64,000 nucleotides of DNA, taken from assembly GCA_046199005.1 (NCBI GenBank), contig CP176050.1, positions 310,001 through 374,000 of the forward strand. The letters are read 5' to 3'. The notes below the pieces were generated by a model. That model was given only the letters and a program-made list of their open reading frames with translations. It was not told the DNA's origin and did not search any database. The DNA is from Ascidiimonas sp046199005 (GTDB taxonomy: Bacteria; Bacteroidota; Bacteroidia; Flavobacteriales; Flavobacteriaceae). Each line of letters starts with the position of its first letter. The stretch's first letter is position 1. Positions 45,902 to 54,860 of this stretch are shown here, one piece after another. The translations under genes and the position numbers were made by a program.

Positions 45902-47425
45902 ATGGAGAATCAAGTAATTATCGATACTGTAAAAGAAAAAGAGTTGTATGACTATCAACTCAAAGATCTGGATGCAATTTTTTCTAAAATTGATGCAGTT
46001 GGACCCAATGGTAATATCTTGTATCAATTACCGACCGGAGGTGGTAAAACTGTTATCTTTTCTGAGATAGTTCGTAGATTCATCAATAACCGCAAACAAA
46101 AGGTTTTGGTTCTTACGCACCGAATAGAACTAAGCATTCAAACCTCTCGAATGTTAAGCGGTTTTGGGGTTAAGAACAAGGTTATCAACAGCAAGGTAAA
46201 GGAACTTCCCGATCAGGATGAATATATGTGTTTTGTAGCGATGGTAGAAACGCTAGCCAATCGTTTGCAGGACAAAAAATTTACCATGAAGGATATTGGG
46301 CTTGTTATTATTGATGAAGCTCATTACAATTCATTCCGTAAGTTGTTTAGTTATTTCAACAAAGCACTTATCCTGGGTGTGACGGCGACGCCGCTGAGCT
46401 CTAACATTAAGCTTCCCATGAAAGATCATTATGAGGAATTACTTGTAGGGGAGAGCATTTCATCACTGGTAAAAAAAGGTTTTTTAGCAGAACCGCAGGT
46501 ATTTAGGTATGATGTAGGCTTACAGAGTTTACAAGTGGGTGTGAATGGAGATTATACTGTAAAGTCATCAGAAGAATTATATACGGCTGATGGGATGCAG
46601 GCTAAATTAATTACTGCCTACGAAGAGAAAGCAAGAGGCACTAAAACACTTATTTTTAATAACGGGATTAATACATCCTTATTTGTTTACGATACTTTTC
46701 GCAGAGCGGGATATTCAATACGACATCTCGATAACACCAATACAGAAAAGGAACGGAAAGAAATCCTTAAATGGTTCAAAAAAACACCAGATGCTATTCT
46801 TACCTCCGTAAGTATTTTGACCACAGGTTTTGATGAACCAACTGTGGAAACCGTTATTTTGAATCGCGCAACACGATCACTAACACTTTATTTTCAAATG
46901 ATTGGTAGAGGATCCAGGGTGCTTCCGGATAAATCTTCCTTTCAGATCATAGATCTTGGTAATAACGTAGCACGGTTTGGACCATGGGATGCACCCATAG
47001 ACTGGCAGGAGATCTTTCATCATCCCGATTATTTCCTTGAAAATATAAGTTCGGACGAAGAGATTGAAAGGCATTTTATTTTTGAAATGTCCGATGAACT
47101 AAGGGCTAAATTCAGCAACACCAGCGATGTTGACTTTGATATCAAAGCAGCTTATAAAAAAGCGCTTTCTCAGGGGCGCCCTTCTAAAACTGCCTTAAAA
47201 TGGTCGATAGAGCAGCATGCTAAAATGTGTGTTGAGAATGCTGAGAATGCAAGCGAAGCAAGAAATCTTGCCTTTTTGCTTAGAGAAGATATTGCATACA
47301 GAGTAAAACAATACACGTATTTAATTATGAACAGTACTAAGAATTATCGAAACTGGCTTGAAGACGATTATATGCGCAAACTTAGACTAAAGATCGTGCA
47401 AAGTTTTTCTGGTGTAAGTAACTAA
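45902..47425 (+). CDS. DEAD/DEAH-box superfamily II helicase
   Basis: 507 aa. Walker A is PTGGGKT (Lys49) and Walker B is DEAH (138-141), followed by VTATP. The second RecA domain has SILTTGFDEPTVETVILNRAT and QMIGRGSR. The arrangement matches ResIII/UvrB-type helicases. The last ~130 residues form a helical C-terminal region of no named family. No nuclease or methylase gene is adjacent, so a restriction role is not suggested; it may act in general DNA or RNA metabolism. It converges with the tricorn-like gene at a shared terminator. Confidence 0.9.
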   Translation: MENQVIIDTVKEKELYDYQLKDLDAIFSKIDAVGPNGNILYQLPTGGGKTVIFSEIVRRFINNRKQKVLVLTHRIELSIQTSRMLSGFGVKNKVINSKVKELPDQDEYMCFVAMVETLANRLQDKKFTMKDIGLVIIDEAHYNSFRKLFSYFNKALILGVTATPLSSNIKLPMKDHYEELLVGESISSLVKKGFLAEPQVFRYDVGLQSLQVGVNGDYTVKSSEELYTADGMQAKLITAYEEKARGTKTLIFNNGINTSLFVYDTFRRAGYSIRHLDNTNTEKERKEILKWFKKTPDAILTSVSILTTGFDEPTVETVILNRATRSLTLYFQMIGRGSRVLPDKSSFQIIDLGNNVARFGPWDAPIDWQEIFHHPDYFLENISSDEEIERHFIFEMSDELRAKFSNTSDVDFDIKAAYKKALSQGRPSKTALKWSIEQHAKMCVENAENASEARNLAFLLREDIAYRVKQYTYLIMNSTKNYRNWLEDDYMRKLRLKIVQSFSGVSN

Positions 47426-47441
47426 GAGAAAAACGAATACT

Positions 47442-47476
47442 AAAAAAAGAGCCTGCAATTACGGGCTCTTTTTTTT
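47442..47476. terminator. Bidirectional terminator between helicase and protease genes
   Basis: GAGCC / GGCTC stem extended by A-run and T-run pairing around a 10-nt loop, with eight T after the stem on the plus strand and seven A before it. It lies between convergent genes. Confidence 0.85.
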
Positions 47477-47490
47477 GAATACAGTGATGT

Positions 47491-50400
47491 TTACTCATTG
47501 TCATAACCATCGGGTCTTTTCCAGCGAACTGGTGCATCAGGTTCTGGTTTTATTCTAAATTCTTTAGTCTTTAATAATTTCAGCGCCTCTTCGACACCGC
47601 GCTCTAATTGAGGGTCTTTCCCTTGTAATACTAATTTTGGTTCCTGAATTACTTCAATATCGGGCGCTATTCCTTCACCTTCCACGGCCCATTCCCCATT
47701 AATGTCATAAAATCCACCTCTTGGAGCCACCATTCTCCCACCATCTATAAATGCAGGTGTATCCCAGGTACCTACGAGGCCACCCCAGGTTCGGGTGCCC
47801 ACCAGAGGACCTAATTCTGCCATTTTGAACATATAAGGAAGCAAATCTCCACCGGAACCAGACCTTTCATTGATTAGCATTACTTTTGGTCCCCAAATTC
47901 CCGAGATAGGTGTTGTCCAGGGTCTGCGATCATTTGCTTTACTATTGAAATAACCAAAAGGCTTTCTAGACATGATATCAATCATATAATCAGCTGCAGA
48001 ACCTCCACCATTATTTCTTTCATCGACGATCACTCCTTTTTTATCCTGCTGCGAAAAATAATAGCGGTTAAAAGAAGTAAAACCACTACCACCTGTGTTT
48101 GGAACATATACATAAGCCAGTTTGCCCTCAGATAATTCGTCTACCAGTTTGCGATTACCTTCCACCCAATCAATGGTTCGTAAATTTCTTTCGTTTCGAA
48201 TAGGTGTTACCAACAACTCTCTGGCATTGGTAAGTGAAGGTTTAGCATTTACTTTGATGGTAATTGTTCTGCCTGCAGTTTGCTCAAAAAGACTGTACGG
48301 ATTTGTAGGTGCTTCTAAAGGAGTATTGTTGACTGCAACTAAATAATCACCTTCGTTAACATCCAGGCCGGGTATAGCCAGTGGCGCTTCGGTATTTGGA
48401 TTCCAGTTTTCACCGGTATAAATTTTGGAGATTTTATAAAAGCCATTTTCTTCAATAAGGTCGCAACCGAGCAACCCGACTGGAACCTGATCAATATCAG
48501 GAAAATCACCACCGTAGACATACGAATGACCGATAGCTACTTCACCGCTCATAATATCTACCACATAGTTTAGGTCTGTACGGTGACGAACATGATCGAT
48601 CCATGGAGAATACCATTCATAAATTTTATCCCAGGGCGCGCCATGTATATTATCAACATATAGAAAATCTCTCATGAAGCGCCACCCTTCTTTAAATATT
48701 TGTTTATATTCTTCCTGAGGATCTATCTTAATTTTAAGGTCTATACTAAGTTTTCCATCCCCGTTCTTAGGTGGTGATGAGGTTTCATTTATAAACCAAT
48801 TGTCTCCTTTTCTCCATAGTACTTGCTTTCGGTCTTCAGAGACCGTAATTGCGTTCACTCCAGAAGCAAATTCTGTAGCTTCCATTTTTTCTACATCGTA
48901 CAGGTGAACAATTACGCCTCTGCCCTCAGGTACCGCTTCTGCAACAAATACTTTATGTTTTGGTGCTTTTTCCAATCCTACATAATTCTTGTCATCCAGT
49001 TTTAAAGACACGATTCGCTTCCAGAGGTCCTCTTTGTCTATGGTGACTGTAACAGAAGATTCTTGTTCTTCTGACTTTTTATCTTTTTTATTATCCTTTC
49101 CTCCAGCGCTTTCTTTTTTTGAAGCGGCCAATTTTTCTTCGTCACTTTCAGGCAGGTTAGGAGCTTTATCTTTTTTAGATAATACAATCGCGTATAAATT
49201 TCTTGTAGTATCAGGGTCGTAGGAACTCATATCCAGCCAGCCTGAATTTAAACCATAGTTTGTACTGGCCAGAAAATAGAGGTATTTACCATTCTCATCC
49301 CAAACCGGACTAATGGCGTCGGCAATACCGTCTGTAATTTGAATAGTTTCCTTTGTAGAAACATTGTAAGCAAAAATGGCTTTAAAATGGCTTTCAAGTT
49401 GTTTGGCATAGGCGATCCATTTTCCATCTGGGGACCAAACCGGATTCATAGTTCTATTAGGATGTGCATAGCGATCAGTAGCAGCTTTTTCTGCTTTTCC
49501 GCTATTAATATCGACAACCCAGATGTTATAATCGGTATCAGTATAAGCAATGTGATCGCCGGTTGAAGCCCATTCAGGACGGTAATAAAAAGTCGGGTCT
49601 GGTAAAGAAATAGTTTTATCGATTTTGCCGTACTGGTTTGCGATTATTAGTGCATATTCACCGTCTTTATCTGAAAACCAAGCAACTTTATCACCCTTTG
49701 GAGACCAGACAGGAGAGCGATCGGCAATCCCTGAAGAATTGGTTAAATTACGCCAGCTTCCTTTTTCCTTAGGAACCGTAAATACTTCTCCGCGATATTC
49801 AAAAATAGCGCGTTTACCGGTAGGGGAGAGATAAGGGTTTTGAAGCCTGCTGCCTTTCACGTCTTGCCATCTGCTTCTGGCAAAATTCATATCACCTCTA
49901 ATATCAATTCTAAGTTGCTGCGTTTCACCGCTTGAAGGATTCAGGAGATGTAAATAGCCTCCTTGTTCATAAATGATCTGTTTGGAATCTGCATCCAGAC
50001 TTTTTACATCGAATTTTTTATGAAATGTATGTTGTGCCTCTGTATTTGTCACAGGATCGTAAGACCAGATATTACTGGCATAATCCCGTTCTGATAAATA
50101 AAATACTTTATTGTCAAACCATATAGGGTCTAGATGTCTTTCTCCGGTTTTTTGGGGTGTGGTAGTGAGTTCTTTGGTTTTCATATCTACAATCCAAATA
50201 GGCATTGCCTGCCCGCCACGATAATTTCTCCACTCGGCGTCCCATGAAGTAATGGGAACATAAGCAATATGCGAACCGGTAGCATTAAACTCTCCATAAG
50301 CGGCTCTTGGAATTTCAATAGCCTTTGGCATGCCACCTTCCAAAGCTACAGTGTAAAATTTATTGATTTGGGTAGGATGTCTTTCTCGAGAAGAGCTAAA

Positions 50401-50754
50401 AAGAATACTCCCATCTGGTGCCCATCCCTGAACCATATCATTCGAAGGATGCCAAGTCAATCTTTTAGGGCTACCGCCCTCATTAGGTATTACATAAACA
50501 TCAAGATTTCCATCGTACTCGGCAGTAAATGCGATCCATTTCCCATCCTTGGAAAAATGGGGAGCAAACTCTCTTCCTTCATTGCTGGTTAGCCGTATAG
50601 CATTGCCGCCATTTACTGTGGATTTCCAAAGATCATTTGCATAAACAAATACAATTTCATTATCAGAAATCGTTGGCTGTCGCAATAATTGGGTGCCTTG
50701 AGCCATTAGACTTATTCCAGAGAGGAGTGCAAAGAAAGAATAGAGATATTTCAT
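47491..50754 (-). CDS. Tricorn-like S41 protease
   Basis: 1087 aa with a signal peptide (MKYLYSFFALLSGISLMAQG). Order: a first beta-propeller of PD40 repeats (HFSKDGKWIAFTAEYDGN), a second propeller (PVWSPKGDKVAWFSDKDGEY, VWSPDGKWIAYAKQ), a low-complexity Lys/Glu-rich linker at about 520-565, the C1 helical domain, a PDZ domain (GLDVNEGDYLVAVNNTPLEA) and the S41 catalytic domain. The active-site region shows AIGHSYVYGG and the nucleophile motif NERSGSGGD. Tricorn homologues degrade peptides; with a signal peptide this one should act in the periplasm. Confidence 0.92.
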   Translation of the reverse strand: MKYLYSFFALLSGISLMAQGTQLLRQPTISDNEIVFVYANDLWKSTVNGGNAIRLTSNEGREFAPHFSKDGKWIAFTAEYDGNLDVYVIPNEGGSPKRLTWHPSNDMVQGWAPDGSILFSSSRERHPTQINKFYTVALEGGMPKAIEIPRAAYGEFNATGSHIAYVPITSWDAEWRNYRGGQAMPIWIVDMKTKELTTTPQKTGERHLDPIWFDNKVFYLSERDYASNIWSYDPVTNTEAQHTFHKKFDVKSLDADSKQIIYEQGGYLHLLNPSSGETQQLRIDIRGDMNFARSRWQDVKGSRLQNPYLSPTGKRAIFEYRGEVFTVPKEKGSWRNLTNSSGIADRSPVWSPKGDKVAWFSDKDGEYALIIANQYGKIDKTISLPDPTFYYRPEWASTGDHIAYTDTDYNIWVVDINSGKAEKAATDRYAHPNRTMNPVWSPDGKWIAYAKQLESHFKAIFAYNVSTKETIQITDGIADAISPVWDENGKYLYFLASTNYGLNSGWLDMSSYDPDTTRNLYAIVLSKKDKAPNLPESDEEKLAASKKESAGGKDNKKDKKSEEQESSVTVTIDKEDLWKRIVSLKLDDKNYVGLEKAPKHKVFVAEAVPEGRGVIVHLYDVEKMEATEFASGVNAITVSEDRKQVLWRKGDNWFINETSSPPKNGDGKLSIDLKIKIDPQEEYKQIFKEGWRFMRDFLYVDNIHGAPWDKIYEWYSPWIDHVRHRTDLNYVVDIMSGEVAIGHSYVYGGDFPDIDQVPVGLLGCDLIEENGFYKISKIYTGENWNPNTEAPLAIPGLDVNEGDYLVAVNNTPLEAPTNPYSLFEQTAGRTITIKVNAKPSLTNARELLVTPIRNERNLRTIDWVEGNRKLVDELSEGKLAYVYVPNTGGSGFTSFNRYYFSQQDKKGVIVDERNNGGGSAADYMIDIMSRKPFGYFNSKANDRRPWTTPISGIWGPKVMLINERSGSGGDLLPYMFKMAELGPLVGTRTWGGLVGTWDTPAFIDGGRMVAPRGGFYDINGEWAVEGEGIAPDIEVIQEPKLVLQGKDPQLERGVEEALKLLKTKEFRIKPEPDAPVRWKRPDGYDNE

Positions 50755-50885
50755 TATGAAAAAATTGATTTGATTTTAGTGTTTATGAAGATATTAAAAA
50801 TACCTGTTGTTTACAATCGGATCGCGAAAGCCTAAACGTCTTTCAATAGATCATCATCATTCAAATTTTTTTTGGAACTTCAGGG

Positions 50886-52397
50886 TTATTTAGCGGTAAA
50901 TTCTTTAATAGCCTGATTAGGTTCTATGATATTATATCCCTTCCAGAAGTCGGGATCGTAAGAAGGCATGTAAGTAGGTAGCTGATCATTTTTCTCCGGA
51001 ATACTTTCAAAATAGGAAGCAGTAATTTTTTCTGCATCAAATACCACCAATTCATACTTACGGGTTGCTGTTGTAGCCATGTCTAATTTTACTTCTAATT
51101 CGTTCTGTTTCCGACGGCCTTTTACGTGTTTGTTTTTCTCTACTATTTTCAACGGACGGCGGATACCAAATTTTCCTCCTGTTTCGTGTTCCAGATACAG
51201 AAGGGAGTATTTTTCATTATTATTTTTAGAAAAAATCATTTTACCCTTGGAAAGATATTCGCTGAAAGAAATTCCTAAAAGATTAAAGTTTCGCAAAGGC
51301 TGTACATTTTCATAATCGGCACGGAGCACCGCAAAATCATCAATATTCACATATAAAGTTCCCTTGTAATCTGCATTTCTTTTAGGCTCAAAATGAATGA
51401 CATATACGGGTTGGTTGCCAATGTAACTGTAATCTGTAAGTTCAAATTTGTATTTTCTGGACTTGCGGATGAAGTTAAGATCGGTATCGTCTGTATAAAA
51501 CAACTTTTGCATGAGTCCGTGTACAGTCTTCTTTCTGTATTCAGCGAAATTTTTTCGTTCTTCTTCTTTCGCCTTTTCCTGCTTAAGCTCTTTTTCAAGG
51601 GCTTCTGTATCTGCTTCCTCGGTATTCAAGACCTCGTCGGCGTCTACTTTTGTTCCGAACCATCCTGATTTTATTTTAAGATAGGAATCCGGTTTGATAT
51701 TCTTTTTTAGAATTTCATTGAACTTTTTTTCCATAGCTTGTATTCCGATCTCATTTTTCTTGTCATACAGTTCAGAAGCTTTTATAAGTTTAATTTTTTG
51801 TTTTTCATCTTCCAGATTCCCATAGTAATCGCAAAGAATTTCAGAGTAGTATGCGTATTTTTTCGGAATTGTAGTAAGTACACTATCCAGAAATTGCTTG
51901 TTTAATGCCGGGATAGTAGATTTTTTAAACGTATAATTGGTTCGGGAGAGGTTTTGGAAATCTGATTCTCTCAAAAAAAGCCTTTTACGCGTGAATTCCT
52001 GATCGTAATTTTGACTCATCTGCTCTTTTACTTTTTCAATGATTTCATCTGCGGAATAATTTTTATTGCTCACAAAAACGTCGTTCAATTCAATAGCTTT
52101 CGGATGCAATAAAATCACTTCCTCATTAAATTGGTCGAGAGGCTTTGCAATAGTTTCATAGCCCATACAAGAAATAAAAAGCGTATCTGAAGCCTGGGTG
52201 TTTTCTCGAAGTTGAAGACTAAACCTTCCTTCTTCATTTGTTATAACACCTTTTTTGTTGGCCAATAAGATCGTAACATAAGGTACGGGCTCTTTAGTTG
52301 TAGCATCAATGATTCTGGAAGTAATAGTTTGTCCGTAAACAGTAAGATTAAATAGACAAAAAAAAGAAACGAATAGGTTTTTAGAATGTAATTTCAT
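50886..52397 (-). CDS. Secreted CarboxypepD-like protein of unknown role
   Basis: 503 aa from the ATG at 52397; a TTG one codon earlier is less likely. Signal peptide KLHSKNLFVSFFCLFNLTVYGQ, then a ~85-residue carboxypeptidase-regulatory-like beta domain (ITSRIIDATTKEPVPYVTIL ... NEEGRFSLQL). The rest resembles Bacteroidota proteins that carry this domain without a TonB barrel. A strongly charged helix lies at about 255-300 (EALEKELKQEKAKEEERKNF). A DUF5686-type relationship is possible but unproven. It is transcribed alone. Confidence 0.75.
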   Translation of the reverse strand: MKLHSKNLFVSFFCLFNLTVYGQTITSRIIDATTKEPVPYVTILLANKKGVITNEEGRFSLQLRENTQASDTLFISCMGYETIAKPLDQFNEEVILLHPKAIELNDVFVSNKNYSADEIIEKVKEQMSQNYDQEFTRKRLFLRESDFQNLSRTNYTFKKSTIPALNKQFLDSVLTTIPKKYAYYSEILCDYYGNLEDEKQKIKLIKASELYDKKNEIGIQAMEKKFNEILKKNIKPDSYLKIKSGWFGTKVDADEVLNTEEADTEALEKELKQEKAKEEERKNFAEYRKKTVHGLMQKLFYTDDTDLNFIRKSRKYKFELTDYSYIGNQPVYVIHFEPKRNADYKGTLYVNIDDFAVLRADYENVQPLRNFNLLGISFSEYLSKGKMIFSKNNNEKYSLLYLEHETGGKFGIRRPLKIVEKNKHVKGRRKQNELEVKLDMATTATRKYELVVFDAEKITASYFESIPEKNDQLPTYMPSYDPDFWKGYNIIEPNQAIKEFTAK

Positions 52398-52504
52398 CAA
52401 TTGGTTGTTTGTTCGGAACGAAGTAAAACATCACAACCAGAACCACAAGGGGTATTTAGAATAAATTAAGGATGATTTATTATTTTTTTAACGAATTGCC
52501 CTTC

Positions 52505-52660
52505 CTAATGACAGCCACATCCATCTTTTCCGCATGCTTTGCTAGCGATCTTTTTCTTACCGGTGAAACTGTATTGAGGAAAGAAGAACTTTTTAATTAA
52601 ATAAGTTACTGCGATGATAACTGTAAGATATACCAGTATGTTTTGTATAATAGAGTCCAT
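52505..52660 (-). CDS. FeoB-associated Cys-rich membrane peptide (51 aa)
   Basis: Short gene below usual length cut-offs. The ATG is at 52660 and the stop TAG at 52505-52507. The peptide has one membrane helix (IIQNILVYLTVIIAVTYLI), then a basic patch (KKFFFPQYSFTGKKK) and a Cys-rich end (KACGKDGCGCH). This matches FeoB-associated Cys-rich proteins, small partners of the ferrous iron transporter. Its feoA-feoB genes are 2.2 kb away on the same strand, with a sugar transporter and kinase in between. Confidence 0.85.
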   Translation of the reverse strand: MDSIIQNILVYLTVIIAVTYLIKKFFFPQYSFTGKKKIASKACGKDGCGCH

Positions 52661-52699
52661 AAAGATTAATGTGGTTATAAAAGTACAAAATTTATACTA

Positions 52700-53539
52700 T
52701 TATTTGTTTCCGGATTGGAGACATAATGCAGCTGCCCCCAAAATTCCCATATCGTTTTTTTGTGACACAAAAATCTCAAAATCAGACAACTGTTTTTTAA
52801 AAGGAAATTTCGCAACTTCAAGTCTCATAGCCGATTCAAAAAAGGGGAATGATTTGGAAATGGCGCCTCCCAGTACGATAGCTTCCGGAGCGTAAGCATG
52901 CAACATGATTTGAATTGCATACCCAAGATGTTTACCAAATTCATTAAAAAGAGTGAGTGTCTTTTGATCGTTGCCCATCGCCTTATTATAAGCTTCTTCC
53001 CCGGTTATTTTATGTTTTTCGAAGAAAAAGCTTCCGGTGTATTCTTCTAGTATTCCTCCTTTGTAAGGAAGCATACCAATTTCCCCTGCACCACAAAATA
53101 CTCCAGAGTACAACTGTTTATTGATAATAATTCCAGTACCAAGACCCGTACCCAGAGTCACTCCTAAAAAATGAGTATAGTTTGTGCCTAATCCAAAATA
53201 ATTTTCACCTAGAGCAAAACAATTCGCATCATTATTTACAAATACAGATTTATTAAAAGTTACTTCCAGAATTTCTTTGAGTGCCACCTTTTTAAGGCTA
53301 GAAATATTCTGAATATCAAATACTTCACCAGAATGAGGATCAACAATGCCCGGAACCCCTATACCAATGGACTGAATATGCGATATTGGAAATTTTTCGA
53401 TGGTTGATTTTACTTTGTCTAAAAAAGTGCTGACATCCTCGTCCCCTCTGATGTCGGTACGATAGGTTTGAATGAGTTTATCTTTGTCAAGCAGTCCTGC
53501 TTTTATGGCGTGCCCTCCAATGTCAATGCCTAATATCAT
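52700..53539 (-). CDS. ROK-family sugar kinase
   Basis: 279 aa. Phosphate-binding motif GIDIGGHAIKAGLL, catalytic Asp in VNNDANCFALGE and GTGLGTGIIIN fit ROK kinases such as glucokinase. The family's zinc-site motif (CxCGxxGCxE) is missing: the region reads GEIGMLPYKGGILEEY, with no Cys and with Met where the usual His sits. This is a genuine subfamily difference or a lineage without structural zinc. It overlaps the sugar transporter gene by 4 nt (ATGA), so it probably phosphorylates the sugar that the transporter imports. Confidence 0.88.
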   Translation of the reverse strand: MILGIDIGGHAIKAGLLDKDKLIQTYRTDIRGDEDVSTFLDKVKSTIEKFPISHIQSIGIGVPGIVDPHSGEVFDIQNISSLKKVALKEILEVTFNKSVFVNNDANCFALGENYFGLGTNYTHFLGVTLGTGLGTGIIINKQLYSGVFCGAGEIGMLPYKGGILEEYTGSFFFEKHKITGEEAYNKAMGNDQKTLTLFNEFGKHLGYAIQIMLHAYAPEAIVLGGAISKSFPFFESAMRLEVAKFPFKKQLSDFEIFVSQKNDMGILGAAALCLQSGNK

Positions 53540-54789
53540 ATGTCTCTGTTATTTTTTAAGGAAATGGTCTTATTTTTTATAATAGGTTTTGCCCAAAAAC
53601 CAATGCTTAAAATATAGAGTAGAGGTATGAGCATAAATAACATTCCTAAACGTATGGAAGCGTATTCACTAATCCACCCTATGAGTAAAGGTATGATAGC
53701 TCCTCCCGCAATACCTGTACAGAGAACACCAGATAGTGCCCCATGATGTTCCCGAACCGAGTTAAGACCCAAAGAGAAAATGATGGACCACATAACAGAA
53801 ATAAAAAATCCGGTAGCCGGAAATGCATAAAGAGTTACAGAACGATTTCCAAACAGAGCAAGGAGTAACGAAAAAATGGTTAAGGAGGTAAAGGCAATAA
53901 GAACCTGTTTGCTACCAAAAAATTTGAGAAGTAAAAGTCCCAACAGGCATCCAAGGGTTAACATTCCCCAAAAAAAAGATACTACTTCAGCGCCTTGCAG
54001 TTGAGGGTCAATTCTATGATATTGCTCTAAAAATGCTGCGATCCAATTTCCAATTCCTTGCTCGATTCCCACATAAGAAAAGATTCCTGCAAAAAATAAT
54101 AAAGCAGTTCTGTTCTTAAGAATTCTAAAATAATTAACTACGGTTCCTACCTTTTCGTTTTTGGCTTTTTCAAATACCGGAAACTTTACTACCCAAATAA
54201 TACCAACTAAAACCAACGTAATAAATGCAAAAAGTACATAAAGCCCCACCCATGAGAGTTCTACAGGTAACCAAGTGATAAGTTGTTCGGCGAACCAATG
54301 AGAGTCTTTCGCAATAATGGATTGATATACATATGGACTCGTAAAAGACGCGATGCCAAAAACGAGTTGGGCGATTACCGAATTAAATGCAAAGTTTGCT
54401 TCGCCTCCGGCACTTCGTAGTAATGGATTGATCACTACCTGAACAACAGCCATACCACAACCTAATAAAAAAAGTGTGGTTAGAAAAGTAGTATACGAAG
54501 GTAAGAGCGTGAACCCCATCGATGCTAAAGCGACTAGCAAAAATGAACCTATTAATATTGATTTTTCGCGAAATTTTTCTGCGAGAAATCCGGCTGGAAC
54601 AGACATCACCCCGTAGGCAATAAAAAAAGAAAAGGGAAGAAAGCCAGTTGCAGTCAAACTCAACTCAAAACTATCGCGAACATCAGTTATAATCGAGTTT
54701 AGAATATTGGTAATAAATGAAATAACAAAAAATGTCAAAAAGACGATTGATATAAGTACGTACTGAAGTTTCTTTGGGATAGCGGTCAT
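53536..54789 (-). CDS. MFS sugar permease (FucP-like)
   Basis: 417 aa with 12 predicted helices. It resembles the fucose/glucose/galactose:H+ symporter group (TNILNSIITDVRDSFELS, FIAYGVMSVPAGFLAEKF, VINPLLRSAGGE, GWISEYASIRLG). It is coupled by a 4-nt overlap to a ROK kinase. A perfect palindrome lies 31 bp upstream of its start and is a candidate operator. The exact sugar is not predictable. Confidence 0.9.
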   Translation of the reverse strand: MTAIPKKLQYVLISIVFLTFFVISFITNILNSIITDVRDSFELSLTATGFLPFSFFIAYGVMSVPAGFLAEKFREKSILIGSFLLVALASMGFTLLPSYTTFLTTLFLLGCGMAVVQVVINPLLRSAGGEANFAFNSVIAQLVFGIASFTSPYVYQSIIAKDSHWFAEQLITWLPVELSWVGLYVLFAFITLVLVGIIWVVKFPVFEKAKNEKVGTVVNYFRILKNRTALLFFAGIFSYVGIEQGIGNWIAAFLEQYHRIDPQLQGAEVVSFFWGMLTLGCLLGLLLLKFFGSKQVLIAFTSLTIFSLLLALFGNRSVTLYAFPATGFFISVMWSIIFSLGLNSVREHHGALSGVLCTGIAGGAIIPLLIGWISEYASIRLGMLFMLIPLLYILSIGFWAKPIIKNKTISLKNNRDI

Positions 54790-54820
54790 TATGGCAAGCT
54801 GATTTTCTTTGCCAAGAAAA

Positions 54821-54838
54821 GATACAAAATTTTGTATC
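54821..54838. promoter_or_regulatory. Candidate operator of the sugar transporter-kinase operon
   Basis: Perfect 18-bp palindrome GATACAAAATTTTGTATC with no spacer, between the feoB stop and the sugar permease start. No T run follows it, so it is not a terminator. Its position just upstream of the permease suggests a repressor or activator site. No regulator gene is adjacent. Confidence 0.6.
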
Positions 54839-54860
54839 GTGTATATAAAATGGGATTTAT

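Noticed and set aside
45902..47425. Helicase considered as part of a restriction or defence system
   Set aside because: No nuclease, methylase or other defence gene adjacent; its own promoter and shared terminator mark it as a stand-alone gene.
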